The position numbers and the translations under genes are program-made. A DNA stretch of 64,000 nt from an uncultured Eubacteriales bacterium (GTDB taxonomy: Bacteria; Bacillota; Clostridia; Lachnospirales; Lachnospiraceae), in NCBI GenBank assembly GCA_900545225.1, contig UQXZ01000003.1, positions 71,328 to 135,327 of the forward strand. Direction: 5' to 3'. The notes beneath the pieces were generated by a model. That model was not told the origin of the DNA. It saw only the letters and a program-made list of their open reading frames with translations, and did no database searches. Below are positions 50,843 to 61,016 of this stretch, in pieces. Within the stretch, counting starts at the first letter, position 1. Each line of letters begins with the position of its first letter.

Positions 50843-51034
50843 TCTGATATAGTGTCACATTTATTATTCCGAGCGCCACTTAATTAACTTACAATATCGA
50901 TATTATATTTCTGATATACATTTGCATAAAACCAAATTATATTATATAATCCATATAGTATTTATATGAATTAGTTGAAACACACTAAGGTTACCCACAC
51001 CTGTTTTAGTTTTGTATTGTAAGGAGGGTGTTAA

Positions 51035-51451
51035 ATGAAAATATCTACAAAAGGGCGTTATTCCCTTGAATTCTTATTGGATTTGGCACGACACGGTGAT
51101 CATGGTCCAATATCATTAACTGATATTGCAGAAAGAAAGAATATTTCAAAAAAATATCTCGAGCAGATAATTCCTGTTCTCAATAAGTCAGGATTTTTAA
51201 CTACTGTAAGAGGTGCTCACGGTGGCTACCGGCTTGCAAAAAGCCCAAAGGATATTACAATCGCAGATATCTGGTTCGTAACAGAAAATATTTTTTCTGA
51301 TGATACAAAGGATGAAAGCGAAAATAATCCTACCTTTAAATATATTGTTGACGGTCTGGATAACACAGTAAAACAGTATCTTGAAACTATTACACTTCAG
51401 GATGTATTAGAGATAGAGAATAACTACTATTCTGATAATTATGTGATTTAA
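51035..51451 (+). CDS. Rrf2 family regulator without cluster cysteines
   Basis: The 138-residue protein has the Rrf2 winged helix (MKISTKGRYSLEFLLDLARH, ISKKYLEQIIPVLNKSGFL, VRGAHGGYRLAKSP). Unlike IscR or NsrR it contains no cysteine at all, so it cannot hold the usual Fe-S cluster. In that respect it resembles CymR, which controls sulfur metabolism through partner proteins, but no cys genes are nearby. The start follows AAGGAGGG. The wing is followed by WFVTENIF in place of the common VEG motif. Confidence 0.88.
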   Translation: MKISTKGRYSLEFLLDLARHGDHGPISLTDIAERKNISKKYLEQIIPVLNKSGFLTTVRGAHGGYRLAKSPKDITIADIWFVTENIFSDDTKDESENNPTFKYIVDGLDNTVKQYLETITLQDVLEIENNYYSDNYVI

Positions 51452-51453
51452 TT

Positions 51454-51510
51454 AAAAAAGTCATTGTATAGATACCCGGTTTTCACCGTATCCTTACAAT
51501 GACTTTTTTA
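51454..51510. terminator. Bidirectional terminator between Rrf2 and DnaK-like genes
   Basis: AAAAAAGTCATTGTA pairs exactly with TACAATGACTTTTTT; an inner GATACCCGG/CCGTATC stem extends it. T-runs exist on both strands, as expected for convergent genes. Confidence 0.9.
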
Positions 51511-53271
51511 TTCTGTTATATACATTTCCAGTCTGTTATTGGCATTTTTCAATTCTTCTGTCTTAGCAGTAATATCTGTAATTTCAGTATTCCTGCCAAA
51601 TGTGTACTTTGCATTTAATGCACTGACAGCTTTTATTTCCTGCTTAATAAGCTTCTTTGTATCTCTGCCTATTTCTCTTCTATGTTCGCCCATCATTATC
51701 TTGGCCTTATTGATAAGTGCATCTGCTCTCTTTTTCTCATTTAACAGGTTCACCTTATCATCATCGCCTTCTTCATACATTTTGGCCTTCCAGATTGCTT
51801 TCTGAATTTCATCCTCTGAAAGGTTTGAAGAAGATGTGATTGTTATGGACTGTTCTTTTCCTGTTCCAAGATCTCTTGCGGAAACATTTACAATTCCATT
51901 CACATCAATATCAAATGTAACCTCTATCTGAGGAACACCCGCAAACGCACGCTTAATTCCTGATAATCTGAAGTTACCTAAAAGTCTGTTATCCTTTGTA
52001 AATCTTCTCTCTCCCTGAAAGACCTTAATATCAACAGATGTCTGGAAGTTAGATGCTGTTGTAAATATCTGAGAATGTCTCACAGGAATTGTTGTATTTC
52101 TCGGTATAAGAACATTTGAAATCTTACCAACTGTTTCAATTGAAAGAGACAGAGGAGTAACATCCATAAGTACAAGACTGTCTGCTGTTGAGCCTGTGGT
52201 AATCTGGCCTGTAAGCTTACCTGCCTGAATGGCTGCTCCATATGCAACACACTCGTCAGGATTAACATTCCTTGAAGGTTCTATTCCAAGTATGTCTCTC
52301 AGCTTATCCTGTACTAATGGTATTCTTGTTGATCCGCCTACAAGAAGAACCTTTGAAATCTCGTCCTTTTTAACTCCCGAATCTATCAATGCATTGTGAA
52401 TAGGAATCTCAATTCTCTCAATCAGATCACTGATACTCTTGTTAAATTCATCTCTTGTTAAAGTCATTTCAAAGTTAATTACTTCATCCTTTACCTTTGT
52501 AAGATAAGGTAAAGGAATTTTTGTACACTGAGAACTTGAAAGCTCTTTCTTTGCACGTTCTGCTTCTTCATGAATTCTGCACATTACTGCAGGATCCTTT
52601 GAAACATTTATGCCATACAGCTTTTTAATTTCCCTGCAGATTATTTCAACGATTCTCTCATCAAAATCGTCACCGCCCAGGAAATTGTCACCAGATGTAG
52701 ATAAAACATCTATAACTCCATCCGCAATCTCAATAAGAGAAATATCAAATGTTCCGCCACCCAGGTCGAAAACAAGTATTTTCTGCTCTTTTGCATTATC
52801 AAGACCATATGCAAGAGCTGCTGATGTAGGCTCATTAATAATTCTAAGCACATTCAGTCCGGCTATTCTTCCAGCAACCTTTGTAGCCTGTCTCTGAGCA
52901 TCATCAAAATAAGCCGGAACAGTAATTACGGCATCTGTTACTTCTTCTCCGAGGTATTCTTCTGCATCTACCTTCAGCTTTTTCAAAATAAGCGCCGAAA
53001 GCTCCTGTGGGGAGTAATCGTGTCCGTCTATTTTCAGTCTGAAGTTGCTGCCCATCTGTCTTTTTATAGAAAAACAGGTTCTTTTCGGATTAACGGCAGC
53101 CTGTCTTTTCGCAAGATTACCTACCTTATATGTTCCGTCCGGCATAAAAGAAACAACCGATGGTGTTGTTCTATATCCTTCTTTATTGGCGATAACTTTA
53201 GGCGTATCTCCGTCCAATATCGCTACACAACTGTTTGTTGTTCCTAAATCAATACCAATAGCTCTTCCCAT
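51508..53271 (-). CDS. Hsp70/DnaK paralogue
   Basis: An ATP-dependent chaperone of the DnaK family, 587 residues from ATG 53271 (MGRAIGIDLGTTNS). The nucleotide-binding domain is intact (VFDLGGGTFDIS, NEPTSAALAYGL, VLLVGGSTRIP), followed by the substrate-binding domain (MDVTPLSLSIETVG, VFQGER). The lid is shortened and it lacks the long glycine-rich acidic tail of housekeeping DnaK. grpE, hrcA and dnaJ are absent from its surroundings, so it is probably a second Hsp70, not the stress-operon copy. A GTG two codons upstream is an alternative start. Confidence 0.85.
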   Translation of the reverse strand: MGRAIGIDLGTTNSCVAILDGDTPKVIANKEGYRTTPSVVSFMPDGTYKVGNLAKRQAAVNPKRTCFSIKRQMGSNFRLKIDGHDYSPQELSALILKKLKVDAEEYLGEEVTDAVITVPAYFDDAQRQATKVAGRIAGLNVLRIINEPTSAALAYGLDNAKEQKILVFDLGGGTFDISLIEIADGVIDVLSTSGDNFLGGDDFDERIVEIICREIKKLYGINVSKDPAVMCRIHEEAERAKKELSSSQCTKIPLPYLTKVKDEVINFEMTLTRDEFNKSISDLIERIEIPIHNALIDSGVKKDEISKVLLVGGSTRIPLVQDKLRDILGIEPSRNVNPDECVAYGAAIQAGKLTGQITTGSTADSLVLMDVTPLSLSIETVGKISNVLIPRNTTIPVRHSQIFTTASNFQTSVDIKVFQGERRFTKDNRLLGNFRLSGIKRAFAGVPQIEVTFDIDVNGIVNVSARDLGTGKEQSITITSSSNLSEDEIQKAIWKAKMYEEGDDDKVNLLNEKKRADALINKAKIMMGEHRREIGRDTKKLIKQEIKAVSALNAKYTFGRNTEITDITAKTEELKNANNRLEMYITE

Positions 53272-53458
53272 ATACACACCACGTTTCTGATTGAAATATA
53301 TCGAAACATCAATATCTTCAACTCCATATTATGCATTATGTTAAATATGCACATGTCCTCAATTTATATTACCTAATTATATCATAGCTAAAATGTAATA
53401 TGGGACTTTAGGAGTTTGTTTATCAATTCTTAATACATTACACAATTTACTTAATAAT

Positions 53459-53510
53459 TAAAAAACAAACCCCTGCTTTCCCATTTCTGAGAAAACAGAG
53501 GTCTGTTTTT
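53459..53510. terminator. Terminator after nifJ
   Basis: On the minus strand AAAAACAGACCTCTG pairs with CAGGGGTTTGTTTTT and runs into TTTTTTAATT. It lies in a 341-base gap (53272-53612) that otherwise shows only AT-rich sequence and the expected promoter of the DnaK-like gene. Confidence 0.75.
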
Positions 53511-53612
53511 ATATTATTCCATTTCGTACTTATGAAGATTCACAGTTAAAACGGAATCATTTATCAATAAATGTCTGTCATAAAATGCTTACAGCATTAA
53601 GACCGACCATTA

Positions 53613-56600
53613 TTAGATTTCACTTAACTTCTTGAGACGTTCGTACTTAGCCTTAGCATCCTCAGCAGCGTTGTTGAATAACTTAGCAGCTCTTTCAGGA
53701 TTCTTCTTCTCAAGGTTGATGTATCTTGTCTCACCCATAAGGAACTCTTTGTAGTCCTTAGTTGGAGCCTTGCTATCGATAACAAGTGGGTTTTCACCAT
53801 TCTTAGCTCTTCTTGGGTCATATCTGAAGAGGTTCCAGTAACCTGACTGTACTGCAGCCTTCTCTTCTTCCATGATCCATCCCATACCCTTACGGATACC
53901 ATGAGCGATACATGGAGCATAACCGATGATGATTGATGGACCATCATAGCTTTCAGCTTCTCTGATAGCCTTTAAGCACTGGTTCATATCAGCACCCATA
54001 GCAACCTGTGCTACGTAGATATAACCATAAGACATACAGATTGCTGCAAGGTCTTTCTTCTTAACGTCCTTTCCAGCTGCAGTAAACTGAGCGATAGAAC
54101 CTTCTGGAGAAGCCTTTGATGACTGACCACCAGTATTTGAGTAAACTTCTGTATCGAATACGAACATGTTTACATCCTGGTTAGCAGCAAGAACGTGATC
54201 TACACCGCCGTAACCGATATCGTATGCCCAACCGTCACCACCGAAGATCCAGTGTGACTTCTTAGACATGAAGTTCTTATCCTTGAGAACTTCCTTAGCG
54301 AGTGGATCATCACACTTCTCAAGAAGTGGAATAAGCTCATCTGTAGCCTTTGCACTTAAGTTAGTGTCATTTAATGTACCAAGATACTCTGTAATAGCCT
54401 TCTTGAGCGCTTCATCAGATGTTGTATCGTTGATTTCCTCAAGCTTTCTTGCGATACCGCTCTTGATTGCATCCTGAGCAAGCTTCATACCGTAACCAAA
54501 CTCAGCATTATCCTCGAATAATGAGTTAGCCCAAGCCGGACCTCTGCCGTTAGCATCTGTGTTATATGGTGTTGATGGTGTTGAGCTTGCCCAGATAGAT
54601 GTACAACCTGTAGCATTTGCAATAATCATCTTGTCACCATAGAGCTGTGTAATAAGCTTAGCGTAAGGTGTCTCACCACAACCTGCACAGGCACCTGAGA
54701 ACTCAAGGTATGGATGTGCGAACTGTGAACCCTTAACTGTTGTCTTAGCGAACTTCTCGTATATTTCTTCCTTCTCAGGTAATGTTACAGCATAGTCGAA
54801 GAATGCCTGCTTATCCTGGTTATCCTGGTATGAGCTCATTGTAAGAACTTCTGACTTCTTGTTTCCAGGGCACTGTGTTGAACATAAGTTACAACCTGTA
54901 CAGTCATCAACAGATACTACGATAGCATAGTAGTAACCTGGCATACCTGTCATTGGTGTATACTGCATTCCCTCAGGTGCGTTCTTAATTTCTTCTTCTG
55001 TCATTACAACAGGACGAATAACTGCATGAGGACATACAAATGCACACTGGTTACACTGGATACAGTTGTCATGCTTCCATACAGGAACGTCTACAGCGAT
55101 ACCACGCTTCTCATAAGCTGCTGTACCCTGTGGCATTTCACCGTCAGCATAATCCTTGAAGTCAGCAACTGTAAGAGAATCACCCTTACAAGCGTTAACC
55201 TTCTTCTGGATGTTGTTAACGTAATCAAGAACCTTCTGATCACCAACTGTAGCAACCTTTGAGAAGTCTTCGTCTGGGCAGTTCTTCCAGTCTTCTGGAA
55301 TCTCAACCTTAACGAGTGCTTCTGCACCTGCATCGATAGCCTTGTAGTTCATCTGAACGATGTCATCACCCTTCTTAGCGTATGATGCAAGAGCCTTCTC
55401 CTTCATGTACTTGATAGCTTCATCTGTAGGGATGATGTTAGCAAGCTTGAAGAATGCTGACTGAAGAACTGTATTAATTCTCTTACCAAGACCAATCTCT
55501 CTACCAATCTTGATACCGTCGATCATGTAGAAGTTGATGTTGTGTTCAGCCATGTATCTCTTAACCTGACCTGGAAGGTGCTCAGCGATGTTCTCTGGTG
55601 TCCACTCTGAGTTAAGAAGGAATGTACCACCATCCTTAAGATCCTGAACCATGTCATACTTTGTTACGTATGATGGTGAATGACATGCAACGAAGTCAGC
55701 CTTCTCTACGAGATATGTTGACTTGATTGGAGTATTACCGAATCTTAAGTGAGAAATTGTTACACCACCAGACTTCTTTGAGTCATAGTCGAAGTATGCC
55801 TGAGCGTACATAGGTGTATGGTCACCGATGATCTTGATAGAGTTCTTGTTAGCACCAACAGTACCGTCAGAACCAAGACCCCAGAACTTACATGATGTTG
55901 TTCCGGCTGGAGCTGTATCAACATGCTCACCTCTTTCAAGAGACTTATGTGTAAGGTCATCAACAATACCTACTGTGAAATCATACTTATCTTCGTTGTT
56001 TAAGATAGCGATGATATCCATAGGTGTTGTGTTCTTACCAGCAAGACCATATCTACCGTTAAGAATCTTAACGCCAGCGAACTCACTCTTGCTGAGTGCA
56101 GCTACAACGTCAAGGTAAAGTGGCTCACCAGCAGAACCAGCTTCCTTAGTTCTGTCAATAACGTTGATAGTCTTAACTGTCTTAGGCATAACTGAAAGTA
56201 AATGCTTAGCTGAGAAAGGTCTGTATAAACGAACCTTGATAGCACCAACCTTCTCGCCCTTTGAAACGAGATATTCAATTGTCTCATCGATAGTTTCACA
56301 AACAGAACCCATAGCGATGATAACTCTCTCAGCATCTGGAGCACCAATATAGTTGAATGGCTTATAATCTGTACCGATCTTAGCGTTAACCATATTCATG
56401 TACTTCTCAACTACATCGGGGAATGCTTCATAATATGGGTTACATGCTTCTCTAGCCTGGAAGTATGTATCAGGGTTCTGAGCTGAACCATGAAGAGTTG
56501 GGCTCTCTGGAAGAAGAGCTCTCTTTCTGAATGCTTCAACAGCATCCATGTTAACCATTTCCTTAAGGTCATCATAATCCCATACTTCAATCTTCTGAAG

Positions 56601-57137
56601 CTCATGAGATGTTCTGAAACCATCAAAGAAGTGAAGGAATGGTACTCTGCCTTCAATAGATGAAAGGTGAGCAACTGCTCCTAAGTCCATTGCTTCCTGA
56701 ACACTGTTACTACAGATCATAGCGAAACCTGTCTGACGACATGCGTAAACATCCTGGTGATCACCAAAGATTGAAAGAGCATGTGCAGCGAGCGCTCTCG
56801 CTGAAACGTCGATAACTCCAGGAAGGAGCTCACCGGCAACCTTGAACATATTAGGAATCATAAGGAGAAGACCCTGTGATGCTGTATATGTTGTTGTAAG
56901 GGCACCGCCAAGAAGTGAGCCGTGGAATGCACCTGCTGCACCACCTTCGTGCTCAAGTTCTACTAATTTAACGGGATTACCGAAAATATTCTTTCTTCCC
57001 TGTGTTGCCCAGATATCTGTAAGGTCAGCCATAGGGGAAGAAGGAGTGATAGGATAGATAGTAGCAACTTCAGTAAACGCATAAGATACGTGAGCTGCAG
57101 CTGTATTACCATCCATAGTTTTCATTTGTCTTGCCAT
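53613..57137 (-). CDS. nifJ: Pyruvate:ferredoxin (flavodoxin) oxidoreductase
   Basis: The central anaerobic enzyme that oxidises pyruvate to acetyl-CoA and CO2 and reduces ferredoxin. The single-chain 1174-residue protein shows the N-terminal domain YPITPSSPMAD, two 4Fe-4S motifs CIQCNQCAFVCP and CTGCNLCSTQCP near residues 690-760, a proximal-cluster Cys pair in SGACAGCGETPY, and the ThDP site GGDGWAYDIGYGG with NTGGQSSKASP. All are intact. It is a single-gene unit with its own terminator. Codon use is highly biased, as for an abundant protein. Confidence 0.98.
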   Translation of the reverse strand: MARQMKTMDGNTAAAHVSYAFTEVATIYPITPSSPMADLTDIWATQGRKNIFGNPVKLVELEHEGGAAGAFHGSLLGGALTTTYTASQGLLLMIPNMFKVAGELLPGVIDVSARALAAHALSIFGDHQDVYACRQTGFAMICSNSVQEAMDLGAVAHLSSIEGRVPFLHFFDGFRTSHELQKIEVWDYDDLKEMVNMDAVEAFRKRALLPESPTLHGSAQNPDTYFQAREACNPYYEAFPDVVEKYMNMVNAKIGTDYKPFNYIGAPDAERVIIAMGSVCETIDETIEYLVSKGEKVGAIKVRLYRPFSAKHLLSVMPKTVKTINVIDRTKEAGSAGEPLYLDVVAALSKSEFAGVKILNGRYGLAGKNTTPMDIIAILNNEDKYDFTVGIVDDLTHKSLERGEHVDTAPAGTTSCKFWGLGSDGTVGANKNSIKIIGDHTPMYAQAYFDYDSKKSGGVTISHLRFGNTPIKSTYLVEKADFVACHSPSYVTKYDMVQDLKDGGTFLLNSEWTPENIAEHLPGQVKRYMAEHNINFYMIDGIKIGREIGLGKRINTVLQSAFFKLANIIPTDEAIKYMKEKALASYAKKGDDIVQMNYKAIDAGAEALVKVEIPEDWKNCPDEDFSKVATVGDQKVLDYVNNIQKKVNACKGDSLTVADFKDYADGEMPQGTAAYEKRGIAVDVPVWKHDNCIQCNQCAFVCPHAVIRPVVMTEEEIKNAPEGMQYTPMTGMPGYYYAIVVSVDDCTGCNLCSTQCPGNKKSEVLTMSSYQDNQDKQAFFDYAVTLPEKEEIYEKFAKTTVKGSQFAHPYLEFSGACAGCGETPYAKLITQLYGDKMIIANATGCTSIWASSTPSTPYNTDANGRGPAWANSLFEDNAEFGYGMKLAQDAIKSGIARKLEEINDTTSDEALKKAITEYLGTLNDTNLSAKATDELIPLLEKCDDPLAKEVLKDKNFMSKKSHWIFGGDGWAYDIGYGGVDHVLAANQDVNMFVFDTEVYSNTGGQSSKASPEGSIAQFTAAGKDVKKKDLAAICMSYGYIYVAQVAMGADMNQCLKAIREAESYDGPSIIIGYAPCIAHGIRKGMGWIMEEEKAAVQSGYWNLFRYDPRRAKNGENPLVIDSKAPTKDYKEFLMGETRYINLEKKNPERAAKLFNNAAEDAKAKYERLKKLSEI

Positions 57138-57273
57138 AAAACCCCAACCTCTCTATAATTAATCATAAAATTTAGAATTATGTTTTCTATTTTATACAAT
57201 TTTTTTATTAAAGTAAAGTGGACAAATGACTAAACTTTTATAAGTTTTAAAAAAATAGACTTTGGAGATTAAT

Positions 57274-57549
57274 ATGAGAATATGGTTTAAGGCATTTGAT
57301 GACAGTAATCATTTGGTAAATGACATAGTTGTCGAAGATAATTCAGACAGTTCAGAAAAAAACAGAACCACAAAAATATTTGAAGCCGTAACAGCTGCAT
57401 GTCACAAATTTGACTTATCAGAGCCGATCTGGCTTGAAAGTAATATAAAAGAATTCAAAGCACATGCAAAAACAAGATTCTATAAGGACAACTTTGTGGA
57501 TGAAATTGATTTCCTGTTTCTGGAAATACATGTTATAGAAGAAGACTAA
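57274..57549 (+). CDS. Small hypothetical protein
   Basis: A 91-residue protein without a recognised domain. It begins MRIWFKAFDDSNHLV and has alternating acidic and basic stretches and a final acidic EED. The ATG at 57274 is chosen because it lies six bases after TTGGAG; a TTG start 12 bases earlier overlaps that site. It has no signal peptide or membrane segment and diverges from nifJ. The composition and good ribosome binding site support a real cytoplasmic protein. Confidence 0.65.
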   Translation: MRIWFKAFDDSNHLVNDIVVEDNSDSSEKNRTTKIFEAVTAACHKFDLSEPIWLESNIKEFKAHAKTRFYKDNFVDEIDFLFLEIHVIEED

Positions 57550-57713
57550 ATAAAGATTATTTATTCTCATTACATATAATATATGAAATGTATAATATAT
57601 GTAATGTAATTTAATTTAATTTATGTTCTATATAGAGTAATAATAAGATAATTTAATTTAAATCCATCCAGGTTATATATAGCAGTAAAAGATGTTACAT
57701 TTATATATAGAAC

Positions 57714-57747
57714 AAACACCACAGGCACTTAATGTCTGTGGTGTTTT
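57714..57747. terminator. Terminator between the small gene and pgi
   Basis: AAACACCACAG pairs with CTGTGGTGTTT over a 10-base loop, with T-runs on both strands. The AT-rich 160 bases before it (57550-57713) carry nothing recognisable. Confidence 0.85.
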
Positions 57748-57771
57748 TATATTGTGTTCTCACACTGTCGA

Positions 57772-59055
57772 TTACGCTTCGTATCCTGGTCTTCCTAGGA
57801 GCTTGAACATATTCTTTTTATAACCTTCTACACCCGGCTGGTTAAATGGATTAACTCCTAGCATATATCCACTTATTCCACATGCAAATTCAAAGAAGTA
57901 GAATAAGCATCCGAGATAGTACTCATCCTTTTTAGGAACTATAACCCTGATGTTAGGAGTACCGCCATCAATGTGAGCATTCATCGTTCCTTCAAGAGCA
58001 CATGTATTAACGAAGTCCAGAGTCTTTCCGGATAAATAATTAAGACCGTCGAGATTGCACTCATCTTCTTCTATAACTATAGTGTCATTTGACTGTTCCA
58101 CAACGAGAACTGTCTCAAACATAATTCTCTTTCCGTCCTGGATATACTGTCCAAGAGAATGTAAATCTGTTGTGTAACTTAATGTTACAGGGAAGAGACC
58201 TCTGTGATTCTTTCCTTCAGATTCTCCGAAAAGCTGCTTCCACCACGCACCAAGAGTTCTTGTTGCAGGCTCATATGTACAGAGAACTTCAATTGATTTG
58301 TCATGATTCATCATGATATGTCTTGCCGCTGCATACTGCATTGCAATATTTTCATCAAAATCATTATTGACGCAGGCTTCTCTCATATCCCTTGCTCCGA
58401 CAAGTAACTGTTCAATATCGCCTCCGCTTACGGCGATTGGGAGAAGTCCAACTGCAGATAATACAGAAAATCTTCCGCCTACATTATCAGGAATGACAAA
58501 TGTCTCATATTCGAGATCATCAGCCATTGTCTTTAAAGCACCTTTATGCTTATCAGTCGTAGCATAAATTCTTGAACTTGCCTCTTCGCCATACTTTTTT
58601 TCGAGTTTCTTCTTTAAAACTCTGAATGCTATAGCTGGTTCAAGAGTTGTACCTGACTTTGAGATAACATTTATAGACCAATCATTTCCCTCGAGTCTTC
58701 TGATAACAGAAGCAAGTGCATCTGTACTGAGAGTATTACCTATAAATATTACCTTCATCTCATCGAATTCATGAATAAGAAATTCAATTCCGGCTCTGGC
58801 ACCTAAATACGAACCGCCAACTCCTACAACAACAAGAATATTTGATTCACTTCTTATTTTATCTGCGGCTTTTTTAATTCTTGAGAGCTCCTCCTGATCT
58901 ATATTAATAGGAAGATCAATCCATCCAATATAGTCATTGCCCTTGCCCGTTCCGGACATTAATATGTTTTTAGCCTCTATAGTCTTCTCTTTCATGGACT
59001 CCATGTTGTCCACTATTTCCTGACTCATAGAATAATCTAACTTTACATTTAACAT
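57772..59055 (-). CDS. pgi: Glucose-6-phosphate isomerase
   Basis: Pgi interconverts glucose-6-phosphate and fructose-6-phosphate. The 427-residue protein is the shorter bacterial form: VVGVGGSYLGARAGIEFL, VISKSGTTLEPAIAFR (sugar-phosphate binding), VGGRFSVLSAVGLLPIA (signature 1) and FNQPGVEGYKKNMF near the end. It lies 12 bases after mtnN, so the two are probably cotranscribed. Confidence 0.96.
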   Translation of the reverse strand: MLNVKLDYSMSQEIVDNMESMKEKTIEAKNILMSGTGKGNDYIGWIDLPINIDQEELSRIKKAADKIRSESNILVVVGVGGSYLGARAGIEFLIHEFDEMKVIFIGNTLSTDALASVIRRLEGNDWSINVISKSGTTLEPAIAFRVLKKKLEKKYGEEASSRIYATTDKHKGALKTMADDLEYETFVIPDNVGGRFSVLSAVGLLPIAVSGGDIEQLLVGARDMREACVNNDFDENIAMQYAAARHIMMNHDKSIEVLCTYEPATRTLGAWWKQLFGESEGKNHRGLFPVTLSYTTDLHSLGQYIQDGKRIMFETVLVVEQSNDTIVIEEDECNLDGLNYLSGKTLDFVNTCALEGTMNAHIDGGTPNIRVIVPKKDEYYLGCLFYFFEFACGISGYMLGVNPFNQPGVEGYKKNMFKLLGRPGYEA

Positions 59056-59067
59056 AATACCGTTCCA

Positions 59068-59769
59068 TTATAATTCATTGAAATATGTACAAAACTTTTT
59101 AACAATTTTCACTTCATTGGCAATTGCCTTTTTCTCAAATGTAGGATAATCAACTGTTGCGCTGTTATCAGCCTTATCAGAAATAGTTCTGATAATTACA
59201 AATGGAATATTGTTAAGGTGTGCAGTCTGTGCAATTGCAGCACCTTCCATCTCTGTACATAATCCTGCAAAATCATCTACAATTCTCTTCTTAACTTCTG
59301 TATCAGATACGAACTGATCTCCACTTACGATTCTGCCTGTATGAATTCCTATCTCAGGTGTTGCTGCTTCGCATGCTTTTTTTGCAAGTGCAACAAGGCC
59401 TGGATCAGCCTTAAATGAAAGTACATCCATTCTTGGAATCTGTCCCTTTGGATATCCAAATCCTGTTGCATCCATATCATGATGAAGAACATCTTCTGAT
59501 AATACTACGTCAGCTATTTCAATTTTATCATGAAGAGAGCCTGCAATTCCTGTATTGATAACTGCATCAACATTGAAGTCGTCAACAAGGATCTGTATAC
59601 AGATTGCTGCATTTACCTTACCGATACCGCTTCTTACAATTGTAACAGGCATACCATCTAAATGGCCTGAATAGAAATCCATTCCCGCCTTTTTCTCTCC
59701 CTTAGTTACATTCATAGCAGAGATAAGCTGTTCAACTTCCTCCTGCATTGCTCCAATTATTCCTAACAC
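59068..59769 (-). CDS. mtnN: 5'-methylthioadenosine/S-adenosylhomocysteine nucleosidase
   Basis: MtnN cleaves adenine from methylthioadenosine and S-adenosylhomocysteine in methionine recycling and autoinducer-2 chemistry. The 233 residues begin MLGIIGAMQEEVEQL; NTGIAGSLHDKI and the catalytic Glu/Asp regions TEMEGAAIAQ and TISDKAD are present. The start is GTG 59769, seven bases after GGGGGG; the earlier ATG lies before that site. It precedes pgi. Confidence 0.92.
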   Translation of the reverse strand: MLGIIGAMQEEVEQLISAMNVTKGEKKAGMDFYSGHLDGMPVTIVRSGIGKVNAAICIQILVDDFNVDAVINTGIAGSLHDKIEIADVVLSEDVLHHDMDATGFGYPKGQIPRMDVLSFKADPGLVALAKKACEAATPEIGIHTGRIVSGDQFVSDTEVKKRIVDDFAGLCTEMEGAAIAQTAHLNNIPFVIIRTISDKADNSATVDYPTFEKKAIANEVKIVKKFCTYFNEL

Positions 59770-59927
59770 ATCAAATCCCCCCATAATATATTCATTTTAT
59801 TCTAACAAAGTAGCATATCATTTTCAAATATTTACCACTTACTCTATTTACTTTTATTACATTTTGTTTAGTATAATACTATGAAAAGTATAAAAATAAA
59901 ATATTTATACAGTATAAGGATAAAGTT

Positions 59928-61001
59928 ATGAGTGAAAGAAGACGAAGAATAATAATGACCGGTGGTGGAACAGCCGGTCACGTAATGCCAAATATAGCTC
60001 TTTTGCCTGAGCTTAGAGCAAGAAATTACGCAATAGCATATATCGGTTCAGAAGACGGCATTGAAAAAGATCTTATCAAGGGTCAGCACATACGTTATTA
60101 CGGCGTTAAATCAGGTAAGCTCAGAAGATATTTCAGTTTAAAGAATTTTACGGATCCATTTAAGGTTATTCACGGTTATAACCAGGCAAAGAAGCTCCTT
60201 AAGAAAATGAAACCCGACGTTGTATTTTCTAAGGGCGGATTTGTTTCTGTTCCTGTAGTTATGGCTGCTGGAAAGCTTAAAATTCCTGTAATTATTCACG
60301 AATCCGACATGACTCCTGGTCTCGCCAACAGGATTGCAATTAAGAGAGCAAGTATTGTATGTACTACATTTCCTGAGACTCTCAAATATATCAGCGAAGA
60401 TAAGCATCCCGTTCTTACAGGAACTCCAATCCGTGAGGAACTATTAGTTGGCAGTGCCGCTGCAGGTCACAGATTTACAGGCCTCTCAAGCATAAAACCT
60501 ACTATATTGGTTATGGGCGGAAGTACAGGTGCCGTTGCTTTAAATGAAGCCCTTCACGCAAACCTTGATGCATTACTTAAGAAGTACAATATTGTACATC
60601 TCTGCGGAAAGGATAAGGCGGACAGAAGATATGACGGAACCCCTGGCTATGTTCAGTATGAGTATATTGATAAGGAAATGAAAGACCTTCTCGCAATGAG
60701 TGACATGGTTGTTTCAAGAGCCGGAGCAAATGCCATATTTGAATTCCTGGCATTAAAGAAACCTAACCTTTTAATCCCTCTTCCTGCTGCATCAAGCAGA
60801 GGCGATCAGATTCTAAATGCAGAATCATTTGAGGAAAGCGGCTATTCAAGGGTTCTTTATGAAGATGACATTACTCCTGAGTCACTTCTCGAATCCATTG
60901 AATACGTATTCAACAACAGAGACGCTTACATAAAAAATATGGCTGAAAGCGAGCAGCGAGACGCAATCGGAAAAATTATAGAATTGATAGAATCTGTGTA
61001 A
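59928..61001 (+). CDS. murG: UDP-GlcNAc:lipid I GlcNAc transferase MurG
   Basis: MurG adds GlcNAc to lipid I on the inner face of the membrane to make lipid II. The 357-residue protein has the N-terminal loop GGGTAGHVMPNIAL (usual form GGTGGH, so one Gly is Ala), FSKGGFVSVPVVMAA, HESDMTPGLANR and the C-terminal donor site SRAGANAIFEFLALKKPNLLIPLP. It is separate from the dcw cluster, alone between mtnN and the PerR-like gene; TATAAT at 59872 lies upstream. Confidence 0.93.
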   Translation: MSERRRRIIMTGGGTAGHVMPNIALLPELRARNYAIAYIGSEDGIEKDLIKGQHIRYYGVKSGKLRRYFSLKNFTDPFKVIHGYNQAKKLLKKMKPDVVFSKGGFVSVPVVMAAGKLKIPVIIHESDMTPGLANRIAIKRASIVCTTFPETLKYISEDKHPVLTGTPIREELLVGSAAAGHRFTGLSSIKPTILVMGGSTGAVALNEALHANLDALLKKYNIVHLCGKDKADRRYDGTPGYVQYEYIDKEMKDLLAMSDMVVSRAGANAIFEFLALKKPNLLIPLPAASSRGDQILNAESFEESGYSRVLYEDDITPESLLESIEYVFNNRDAYIKNMAESEQRDAIGKIIELIESV

Positions 61002-61016
61002 TTAGTGTGTCGTTAG

